Part shown: positions 1-5,125 of the stretch, piece by piece
Numbering within the stretch: the first letter of the stretch is position 1
How the letters are laid out: each line of letters opens with the position of its first letter
Source of the DNA: Kosmotogaceae bacterium
GTDB lineage: Bacteria; Thermotogota; Thermotogae; Petrotogales; Kosmotogaceae
Direction: 5' to 3'
Assembly: GCA_003444085.1 (NCBI GenBank)
Contig: DLVL01000037.1
Span: forward strand, 1-7,666
DNA: 7,666 bases
Position numbers and translations under genes: made by a program
Notes under the pieces: generated by a model
Told to the model about the DNA's origin: nothing
Databases searched by the model: none
What the model saw: only the letters and a program-made list of their open reading frames with translations

Positions 1-947
1 GCCATGTCAAGAGTCTGTTCGGCGATTTTGATTTGCTTTTCAGGATGCATGTCAAAAGGCGCTGCAAGAACGTGTGCCTTGGTTGAACGTCGGAGGTCTG
101 TAACTTCTTCGGGGCGTTCATCAACGAGCAAAAGAATCCGGATCGTCTCAGGGTGGTTCTCGGCAATTCCGTTTTCTATCTCTTTCAACAGGGTTGTTTT
201 TCCCGCCTTTGGTGGGGCGACGATCAGTGCTCGTTGACCCTTTCCTATGGGAGAGAAGAGGTCGATGATCCGAGTACTCATGACTCCAGGACCTGATTCG
301 ACCTTCATGATCTCGTTAGGATATGTGGGAGTGAGATTGTGGAAACTGATTCTTTCTGCAGCAAAGCTCAGAGGTTTGTGGTTTATGGCTTCAATCCGCA
401 GTAGTGCAAAGTACTTCTCGCCCTCTTTCGGAGGCCTTACCTGACCGGCGACAAGGTCCCCGGTACTTAGATTGAAACGCCTTATCTGTGACTGACTCAC
501 ATATATGTCGTGCGAACTGGGCAAGAGATTATTGTCCAACCCTCTCAGGAAACCGTAGCCCCCGTCTGTGATCTCCATAATACCCTGGTTGAAGAAATAC
601 CCGTAGGACTCTGTCTGAGCTTTCAATACTGCGAAGATCAAGTCACGTTTTGTCATTTGAGAGTACCCAGCGATATCGTACTTCCGGGCAAGCTTATATA
701 TCTCCCTTATGGGCATTTCCTCAAGCTGGTTGATATCGATCTCGACTTCCCGGATTCTGTCTTTTACCTTGGGATCCTTGACATCATTTGCTCTTTCCTT
801 CTGTTCTTCTGACACTAACTCAGTATTCTGACTATTCTGACTGTTCTCATTCAGAACAGTCTGTTCATCCTCACGAACATCCTTGCTGCGTGCGGGCTTC
901 CTGGTTGATGCCTTCTTTGAATCTGATTGCTTCTTACGAGGACTCAT
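1..947 (-). CDS. rho: Transcription termination factor Rho (partial, C-terminus off the left edge)
   Basis: Hexameric RNA-dependent ATPase/helicase that ends transcription at Rho-dependent sites. The first 315 codons are in the window. Residues 1-69 are a charged, low-complexity extension (Lys/Arg/Ser, then Asn/Gln/Glu) absent from E. coli Rho. Residues about 75-111 match the Rho_N helical domain. Residues about 115-185 match the cold-shock-like RNA-binding domain, with G-Y-G-F-L-R at 130-135 in place of E. coli GFGFLR and the conserved RPPKEGE-YFALL. The Walker A segment APPKAGKTT is at 244-252, and the catalytic glutamate region DERPEEVTD is at 276-284 (E277 matches E. coli E211). The Walker B, Q-loop and R-loop lie beyond the edge. 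The ATG at 947-945 was chosen because no other in-frame start lies between it and the upstream ribosome site. It has no Shine-Dalgarno of its own and overlaps the stop of a short leader ORF. The reading frame is intact throughout the visible part. Confidence 0.97.
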   Translation of the reverse strand, partial: MSPRKKQSDSKKASTRKPARSKDVREDEQTVLNENSQNSQNTELVSEEQKERANDVKDPKVKDRIREVEIDINQLEEMPIREIYKLARKYDIAGYSQMTKRDLIFAVLKAQTESYGYFFNQGIMEITDGGYGFLRGLDNNLLPSSHDIYVSQSQIRRFNLSTGDLVAGQVRPPKEGEKYFALLRIEAINHKPLSFAAERISFHNLTPTYPNEIMKVESGPGVMSTRIIDLFSPIGKGQRALIVAPPKAGKTTLLKEIENGIAENHPETIRILLLVDERPEEVTDLRRSTKAHVLAAPFDMHPEKQIKIAEQTLDM

Positions 948-985
948 GAAATGCGGTAATGTCCACTGCTGTCTACAGTGAACAC
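944..985 (-). CDS. Putative 13-codon leader ORF upstream of rho
   Basis: A GTG codon at 985-983 lies 6 nt after GGAGG (996-992) within GGAAGGAGG, the best ribosome site in the tal-rho gap. From it an open frame reads (M/V)FTVDSSGHYRIS and stops at TGA 946-944. That stop overlaps the rho ATG as ATGA, a typical translational-coupling arrangement. The rho ATG has no ribosome site of its own at normal spacing. E. coli rho also has a short upstream leader ORF (rhoL), but no sequence similarity is claimed here. The peptide has no run of one amino acid that would suggest classic attenuation. A GTG two bases further upstream would give only four codons. Translation of this ORF is inferred, and conservation has not been tested. 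Confidence 0.4.
   Translation of the reverse strand: MFTVDSSGHYRIS
959..985 (-). promoter_or_regulatory. Stem-loop in the rho 5' leader
   Basis: On the transcript strand, bases 985-976 (GTGTTCACTG) pair with 968-959 (CAGTGGACAT) around a 7-nt loop. This gives ten pairs, two of them G-U. The stem includes the proposed leader GTG codon and leaves the GGAGG site at 996-992 single-stranded. No T-tract follows, so it is not an intrinsic terminator. It may modulate rho translation, or it may be a DNA operator; the sequence alone does not decide. Confidence 0.4.
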
Positions 986-990
986 ACCTT

Positions 991-1000
991 TCCTCCTTCC
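991..1000 (-). promoter_or_regulatory. Strong Shine-Dalgarno displaced from the rho start
   Basis: GGAAGGAGGA on the minus strand has its GGAGG core at 996-992. It is 44 nt from the rho ATG, too far for direct use, but 6 nt from the leader GTG at 985. The displacement is the main evidence for the leader ORF. Confidence 0.6.
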
Positions 1001-1010
1001 GTAGGCGGAG

Positions 1011-1094
1011 ATATATGAATAAGGGTTATATGAAAAGAATAGCGAAGCTTCGATGGAGAACGAGGGTTCACCTAAATATTACACCAAATGTCAA
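1011..1094 (-). promoter_or_regulatory. Possible rho promoter region (weak)
   Basis: An AT-rich stretch lies between the tal terminator and the rho leader. A perfect TTGACA (1094-1089) follows the terminator T-tract, but no good -10 hexamer sits 16-18 nt downstream of it. A TATAAC at 1030-1025 is -10-like, with only a poor -35 (TCGAAG, 1053-1048) at 17-nt spacing. TATATC at 1015-1010 is another candidate. A promoter is expected here if the upstream terminator is real, but I cannot place it firmly. The stretch also contains the 10-bp palindrome CGAAGCTTCG at 1043-1052. Confidence 0.2.
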
Positions 1095-1095
1095 C

Positions 1096-1127
1096 AAAAA
1101 GGCAAGATCAGTGTTTCTGAGCTGCCT
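1096..1127 (-). terminator. Probable intrinsic terminator after tal
   Basis: On the minus strand the left arm 1127-1117 (AGGCAGCTCAG) pairs with 1111-1100 (CTGATCTTGCCT) around the loop AAACA. There are ten pairs, one C/T mismatch and one bulged T. The T-run 1100-1096 follows directly, then G. The hairpin includes the tal stop codon TGA (1110-1108), so the terminator overlaps the end of the gene. The T-tract is short, so termination may be partial. It would close the spc/alpha transcription unit and leave rho separately or partly transcribed. Confidence 0.45.
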
Positions 1128-1764
1128 GATATTTCTTCCAGTCCTCAAGGAACCTCTCAAGTCCCAGATCAGTCATCGGGTGTTTGAAAAGCTTCTCAAG
1201 GACGGAAAAAGGCAACGTCACGATATCCGCCCCAAGCATAGCCGCTTCGAGAACATGCATTGGATGCCTAACGCTGGCAACGATGATTTCTGTTGAATAA
1301 TCATACTGCGAAAACACTTCAATTATCTCTTCGACAAGAGCCATTCCGGTTGACGAAATGTCGTCAAGCCTTCCAATGAAAGGGCTGACATATGTTGCAC
1401 CCGCTTTTGCAGCAAGCAGTGCCTGAACAGCACTGAAAACCAATGTTACATTGGTTTTTATCCCCATGGTCGAAAGCGTTCTTACAGCCTTCACTCCCTC
1501 CGGAATCATAGGGATCTTGACAACTACATGATCGCTTATTTTTACAAGCTCCTTAGCCTCGGCGATCATTTCTTCCGACTTGAGCGAGACTGCTTCAGCA
1601 CTCACTGGACCTTTGACAACTTCACAGAGTTCTTTGACTCTACTCTGAAAATCGCTTCCTTCCTTCTGAACCAGAGTTGGATTCGTCGTGACACCATCTA
1701 TTATTCCGTATGATACGCCTTTCTTAACTTCATCAAGATTCGCTGTGTCAAGGAAGATCTTCAT
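1108..1764 (-). CDS. tal: Transaldolase, small single-domain (MipB/TalC) family
   Basis: Transfers a dihydroxyacetone unit between sugar phosphates in the non-oxidative pentose phosphate pathway; a cytosolic TIM barrel. At 218 residues it has the usual length of the short class-3 family shared with fructose-6-phosphate aldolase (FSA). Visible motifs are FLDTAN at the N-terminus, GVTTNPTL at 24-31, the Schiff-base lysine K83 in VVVKIPM, TNVTLVFS at 104-111 and SPFIGRLDD at 127-135. E57 and F129 align with FSA Gln59 and Tyr131. Glu and Phe at these positions mark transaldolases (TalB E96 and F178), so I favour transaldolase over aldolase activity. The start follows GAGGTG at 1775-1770. The gene lies 31 nt after rplQ on the same strand and probably shares its transcript. 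Its place inside this operon neighbourhood is unusual. Confidence 0.93.
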   Translation of the reverse strand: MKIFLDTANLDEVKKGVSYGIIDGVTTNPTLVQKEGSDFQSRVKELCEVVKGPVSAEAVSLKSEEMIAEAKELVKISDHVVVKIPMIPEGVKAVRTLSTMGIKTNVTLVFSAVQALLAAKAGATYVSPFIGRLDDISSTGMALVEEIIEVFSQYDYSTEIIVASVRHPMHVLEAAMLGADIVTLPFSVLEKLFKHPMTDLGLERFLEDWKKYQAAQKH

Positions 1765-1780
1765 CGCTTCACCTCATAAA

Positions 1781-1796
1781 GATAACTGTTGTTACC
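1781..1796 (-). promoter_or_regulatory. Small hairpin between rplQ and tal
   Basis: On the minus strand GGTAAC (1796-1791) pairs with GTTATC (1786-1781) around the loop AACA: six pairs, one of them G-U. Only TTT follows before the tal ribosome site. It is too weak and the T-run too short to call a terminator. It could be a processing or attenuation site, or chance. Confidence 0.2.
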
Positions 1797-2248
1797 TATT
1801 TCTTCTTTTTCTCGTTTGGCAGCTCTCTGTCAACGAGCTGAAGAATTGCCAGTTCAGTTGCATCGCCTCTTCTCTGACCAAGCCTGACGATCCTTGTGTA
1901 ACCACCATTTCTTTCGATATACTTCACGGCAATCTCATCGCAGATCTTTCTTACAAGACGGCGATCATTGAAGTTGCGGTTTATTTCTCTGCGAAGAGAG
2001 AGATTCTTTGACTTAAGTAAAACAATTTCAGTATCGTTTGGATCGCGTTTATCTATTTCACTTGAAATAACGGCGGCTTTCTTAGCCCTGGTGATTATCG
2101 TCTCGACAAATGGCCTTACTGCTTTTGCTTTTGTTGTTGTGGTCACTATGGTTCCATGTTCGAACAATTCTCTGGCAAGATTCTTCATCAAAGATACTCT
2201 GTGGCTATGAGGCCTGTTAAGGCTTCCTTTCTTAACTCTATGTCTCAT
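1796..2248 (-). CDS. rplQ: 50S ribosomal protein L17 (bL17)
   Basis: Large-subunit protein located near the exit of the peptide tunnel. The N-terminus MRHRVKKGSLNRPHSHR is diagnostic, and the C-terminal half holds ERNGGYTRIVRLGQRRGDA (112-130) and LQLVDRELP. The length is 150 residues against about 127 in E. coli. The extra residues are mainly a charged insertion at about 61-82 before the helix LSLRREINRNFNDRR, plus a KKKK tail. The start is preceded by GGAGGG (2260-2255). It lies 15 nt downstream of rpoA, the usual last pair of the alpha operon. Confidence 0.97.
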   Translation of the reverse strand: MRHRVKKGSLNRPHSHRVSLMKNLARELFEHGTIVTTTTKAKAVRPFVETIITRAKKAAVISSEIDKRDPNDTEIVLLKSKNLSLRREINRNFNDRRLVRKICDEIAVKYIERNGGYTRIVRLGQRRGDATELAILQLVDRELPNEKKKK

Positions 2249-2263
2249 GCTATTCCCTCCACA

Positions 2264-3286
2264 CTACTCTTCTTTTTTCAGATATAAGTCGAACTTGTCC
2301 TTCAGCTTGTGAATGACTTCTTCCATGGATTTGCCACCGAAGTTCCTGATCTTAAGAAGATCTGCCTCAGATCTCTCAACGAGGTCGCCAATGGTGTCTA
2401 TCTTGTCTCTCTTCAGACAGTTCAGCGACCTTACGGACAGATCCAGTTCTTCAATCTTCTTTGACAATACGGAATCACCAGAGTCCTCTTTGTGCTGCTC
2501 TTCACTCTCCGGCTCTTCGGCTGCTTTTTCAGAAGTCGTTTCATCATCAGAAACATGATCAATTATGTCCAGAGGTTCTTGCTCCATTTCAAGACTCTCT
2601 GTGAAAACGCCAAAATGCTTAATGAGTATATCGGTCGCTCTTCTCAATGCTTCAGAAGGCTTTATTGAACGTTTTGACCATACTTCAAGAACCAGTTTGT
2701 CATAGTCAGTTCTCTTACCGACTCTGACATTTTCCTGCTGGAAATTGACTTTGAGAACAGGACTGAAAACACCGTCAATGTAAATCATTTCTACGTCATG
2801 TTCCAACTCCATGTCTGAAACAGGGACAAAACCCTTACCGATCTCTGCAAAGAGTTCCATGTGAACTTCAGCATCCTCACTCAGTGTTGCAAGGTATTGA
2901 GAAGGATTCATAACATCCACACCTGTAGGCGTGTGAATATCTCTTGCAGTAATCTGTCCAGGTCCCTTCTTTGCGACAGTCAGTCTTACAGGCTCTGAAA
3001 ACTCAAGTGCTGCTTTGAGCTGGACTTTCTTGAGATTAAGGATTATCTCGAGTATATCTTCCTTAACACCATCAATAACGTCGTACTCATGGTACTTCCC
3101 GGGTATCTTAAGCCTTGTTATGGCCATACTGGGTATCGAAGAAAGCAGCACCCGTCGTAGGGCATTGCCAATCGTTATTGCGTAACCCTTTTCCATCGGT
3201 GACAAGACAAAGCGAGCATAGTAACTGCTGGCGTCTTCTTTTTCCTCTTCGGTTTTTAGGGTCTTAGGCATCACGAAGGAAATCAT
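2264..3286 (-). CDS. rpoA: DNA-directed RNA polymerase subunit alpha
   Basis: Alpha dimer scaffolds RNA polymerase assembly; its C-terminal domain binds UP elements and activators. With the ATG start it is 340 residues. The N-terminal domain is about residues 1-230, including ARFVLSPMEKGYAITIGNALRRVLLSSIPS-like core sequence in pieces. An acidic linker spans about 234-273. The C-terminal domain is about 274-340, with LSVRSLNCLK and NFGGKS. Residues R286, N289, G317, K319 and S320 match the E. coli DNA-contacting R265, N268, G296, K298 and S299. A TTG at 3298-3296 would add MGDH and lies 8 nt from GGGAGGTG (3314-3307). I prefer the ATG at 3286 because Thermotogota alpha subunits, as I recall, begin M-I-x-F-V-x-P-K. 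A hairpin between the ribosome site and the ATG may make the spacing workable. Confidence 0.96.
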   Translation of the reverse strand: MISFVMPKTLKTEEEKEDASSYYARFVLSPMEKGYAITIGNALRRVLLSSIPSMAITRLKIPGKYHEYDVIDGVKEDILEIILNLKKVQLKAALEFSEPVRLTVAKKGPGQITARDIHTPTGVDVMNPSQYLATLSEDAEVHMELFAEIGKGFVPVSDMELEHDVEMIYIDGVFSPVLKVNFQQENVRVGKRTDYDKLVLEVWSKRSIKPSEALRRATDILIKHFGVFTESLEMEQEPLDIIDHVSDDETTSEKAAEEPESEEQHKEDSGDSVLSKKIEELDLSVRSLNCLKRDKIDTIGDLVERSEADLLKIRNFGGKSMEEVIHKLKDKFDLYLKKEE

Positions 3287-3292
3287 ATGATC

Positions 3293-3304
3293 GCCCAACT
3301 GGGC
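3293..3304 (-). promoter_or_regulatory. Short hairpin in the rpoA translation initiation region
   Basis: GCCCAGTTGGGC on the minus strand folds as GCCC/GGGC with a 4-nt AGTT loop. It lies between the Shine-Dalgarno GGGAGGTG (3314-3307) and the ATG at 3286. Linear spacing to the ATG is 20 nt. With the 12-nt hairpin folded it drops to about 8 nt (2 before plus 6 after). The hairpin also contains the alternative TTG start codon. Confidence 0.35.
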
Positions 3305-3332
3305 TACACCTCCCTTTAAGCAATTGTGGTAT

Positions 3333-3959
3333 TTACTTGGAGTAGAGCTCGATGATCGACTGTAGATTCACAGGAACATCAATTTCGTCTCTCGAAGGAG
3401 CACGAAGAAATGTCCCTCTTAATGCATCAAAATCCACTTCAAGCCATGGAGGTGTACTCCGGTCTCTTGCAGCCTCCATAGATTCCTTTATAGGAACGAT
3501 GCCTTTACTCTTCTCTTTTATCTCTATCACAGATTCAGGCTTAACCCCAAAAGATGGCTTGTTAACTTTTCTCCCATTAACGAGAACATGTCCGTGATTC
3601 ACGAGCTGTCTTGCCTGACGTCTGCTTGAGGCAAATCCCATCCTGTAGATTACATTGTCAATTCGAGATTCAAGAAGTGTCATCAAAGCGTTTCCCGTCT
3701 CTTCGGAACTGGTTGAAGCAATCTCGAAGTACTTTCTGAATTGCAGTTCCAGAAGACCATAAATCCTCTTCAAAGCTTGTTTGGATCTCAGCTGCATTCC
3801 GTACTGCGTAAGCTTTCTCGTAGTACTTCCATGCTGGCCGGGAGCAAATGGTCGCTTCGTTAGTGCACACTTGGCACTGAAGCACCTGTCGCCCTTCAAG
3901 AACAGCTTGAATCCTTCGCGTCGGCAAAGTTTACAGACGGCTCCAGTATATCTGGCCAT
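3333..3959 (-). CDS. rpsD: 30S ribosomal protein S4 (uS4), zinc-binding form
   Basis: Primary 16S rRNA-binding protein that nucleates assembly of the 5' domain of the small subunit. In several bacteria it also represses its own operon. At 208 residues it is close to the usual 200-209. The N-terminus carries C9-X2-C12-X13-C26-X4-C31, the cysteine set of zinc-binding S4 proteins. FAPGQHG follows, and the S4 RNA-binding domain is near residues 96-160 (LESRIDNVIYRMGFASSRRQ region, then QLVNHGHVLVNG). The ATG follows AGGAGGG at normal distance, 19 nt after the rpsK stop. The rpoA gene follows. Confidence 0.98.
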   Translation of the reverse strand: MARYTGAVCKLCRREGFKLFLKGDRCFSAKCALTKRPFAPGQHGSTTRKLTQYGMQLRSKQALKRIYGLLELQFRKYFEIASTSSEETGNALMTLLESRIDNVIYRMGFASSRRQARQLVNHGHVLVNGRKVNKPSFGVKPESVIEIKEKSKGIVPIKESMEAARDRSTPPWLEVDFDALRGTFLRAPSRDEIDVPVNLQSIIELYSK

Positions 3960-3978
3960 TAATCATTTTCCCTCCTCT

Positions 3979-4368
3979 TCATACCCTTCTTCTTCTTCTG
4001 GGACGACACCCATTATGTGGGATGGGTGTGATATCGTTTATTGAATCAACGGTGAGACCAGCGCTCTGCAGTGTTCTGATAGCGGACTCTCTTCCAGAAC
4101 CGGGTCCCTTTACCTGAACACTAACACGTGTAAGTCCCAGTTTCATCGCTTCCTTTGCAACCTTGTCAGCTGCTAGCTGAGCTGCATATGGTGTGGACTT
4201 CTTCGAACCAGTGTAACCGGCAGTGCCTCCAGAAGCCCAGAGAACAGTGTTACCATCCATGTCAGTCAGAGTTACTATGGTGTTGTTAAAGGTCGCACTT
4301 ATGTGTACAACACCCCTGTCTATGGAAAGCTTCTTTTTTCTTTTCGGTACAGCTTTTCTCTTTGCCAT
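3979..4368 (-). CDS. rpsK: 30S ribosomal protein S11 (uS11)
   Basis: Small-subunit platform protein near the mRNA exit and the E-site codon. It is 129 residues, the same length as E. coli S11. Typical motifs are AHI/VHISATFNNTIVT at 21-33, SGGTAGYTGSKKSTPYAAQ at 46-64, KGPGSGRESAIR at 88-98 and the C-terminal ITPIPHNGCRPRRRRRV. N119-G120 is the position where E. coli uS11 is reported to carry an isoaspartate; the Asn-Gly pair is kept here. A GGAGGT site lies just before the ATG, 19 nt after the rpsM stop. Confidence 0.98.
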   Translation of the reverse strand: MAKRKAVPKRKKKLSIDRGVVHISATFNNTIVTLTDMDGNTVLWASGGTAGYTGSKKSTPYAAQLAADKVAKEAMKLGLTRVSVQVKGPGSGRESAIRTLQSAGLTVDSINDITPIPHNGCRPRRRRRV

Positions 4369-4387
4369 CTATCATTACCTCCTGAGC

Positions 4388-4753
4388 CTATCGTTTCTTT
4401 ATTCTGCTTGGGCGAGGGCCTTTTCTCATTCGCGCATTTGAGTGAGTCTTCTGGCCACGGACAGGCAACCCTTGCTTGTGGCGATAACCGCGATAACTGC
4501 CGATTTCGATCAGTCTCTTTATGCTTCTGTCGATCTCCTGCCTCAATTCACCCTCTACTTTGTAGTTCTCGTTGATGTGCTTGCTTATTCTGCTGACTTC
4601 CTCTTCAGTGAGATCTTTTACCCTTTTATCTCTATTGATTCCCGCGGCTCTTAAGATCTCCTCGGCTCTTGTTGATCCGATTCCGTAGATATGCGTAAGG
4701 GCAACAAATGCCTTTTTGTGATTGGGAAGCTCAACTCCGAGAATACGTGCCAT
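4388..4753 (-). CDS. rpsM: 30S ribosomal protein S13 (uS13)
   Basis: Small-subunit head protein that touches the P-site tRNA and bridges to the large subunit. It is 121 residues, normal length. MARILGVELP and YGIGSTRAEEIL give the N-terminal helix-two-turn-helix fold. The basic tail has GSYRGYRHKQGLPVRGQKT at 85-103 and NARMRKGPRP at 106-115. A full AAGGAGGT site overlaps the rpmJ stop and sits 6 nt before the ATG. It is the usual first gene of the alpha set rpsM-rpsK-rpsD-rpoA-rplQ. Confidence 0.98.
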   Translation of the reverse strand: MARILGVELPNHKKAFVALTHIYGIGSTRAEEILRAAGINRDKRVKDLTEEEVSRISKHINENYKVEGELRQEIDRSIKRLIEIGSYRGYRHKQGLPVRGQKTHSNARMRKGPRPSRIKKR

Positions 4754-4766
4754 CTCTCATACCTCC

Positions 4767-4883
4767 TTAACCCTGACGCTGATTGTGTCTTGGATTCTTT
4801 TCACAGATAACCCAGACTCGACCATTTCGTCTTATCAATTTGCAGTGTTCACATCTCTTCTTAACGGATGCCCTTACTTTCAT
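4767..4883 (-). CDS. rpmJ: 50S ribosomal protein L36 (bL36), zinc-binding form
   Basis: Smallest large-subunit protein, packed in 23S rRNA. It is 38 residues: it starts MKVRASVKKRCEHCK and ends EKNPRHNQRQG. Zinc ligands C11, C14, C27 and H33 are all present, so this is the C+ paralogue. The ATG at 4883-4881 overlaps the infA stop TGA (4882-4880) as ATGA. The ribosome site AAAGGAGGAG lies inside the end of infA. It stops with TAA 13 nt before rpsM. The gene was found by translating the infA-rpsM interval. Confidence 0.97.
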   Translation of the reverse strand: MKVRASVKKRCEHCKLIRRNGRVWVICEKNPRHNQRQG

Positions 4884-5125
4884 TGGGTAGCTCCTCCTTT
4901 ATCTGCCTTCTTCCTGTATATAATCCGTCCTCTCTGAAGATCGTATATTGAGACTTCTACAACCACGCGATCCCCAGGAATCAACCTGATGAAGTTCTTT
5001 CTCATCTTACCCGAAATGTGCGCAAGTACAACATGTTCGTTATCGAGCTTCACCTTAAATGTGGCGTTGGGCATGGAATCAAGAACTATCCCTTCCATTC
5101 TTATTACATCAGCCTTTTCAGTCAT
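4880..5125 (-). CDS. infA: Translation initiation factor IF-1
   Basis: Binds the ribosomal A site during initiation and works with IF-2 and IF-3. It is 81 residues, against 72 in E. coli. Motifs are the S1/OB-fold MEGIVLDSMPNATFKVKL, HISGKMRKNFIRLIPGDRV (36-54) and DLQRGRIIYRKK (62-73). The extra C-terminal residues ADKGGATQ overlap the ribosome site and start of rpmJ. The ATG overlaps the map stop by ATGA, with GGAGGTG inside the end of map. The map-infA-rpmJ order is the common bacterial arrangement. Confidence 0.98.
   Translation of the reverse strand: MTEKADVIRMEGIVLDSMPNATFKVKLDNEHVVLAHISGKMRKNFIRLIPGDRVVVEVSIYDLQRGRIIYRKKADKGGATQ

Noticed and set aside
1781..1796. Terminator between rplQ and tal
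   Set aside because: The stem is six pairs with a G-U and only three T's follow. It is listed as a hairpin, not as a terminator.
1688..2011. 107-codon open frame on the plus strand
   Set aside because: It spans the tal start, the gap and rplQ in antisense, and shows no family features.
3670..3927. 85-codon minus-strand frame inside rpsD
   Set aside because: It is a frame-shifted shadow of S4, whose own frame is complete and full length.
4754..4766. S4-binding pseudoknot leader before rpsM, as in E. coli
   Set aside because: Only 13 nt separate rpmJ and rpsM, filled by the ribosome site. There is no room for such an element outside coding sequence.
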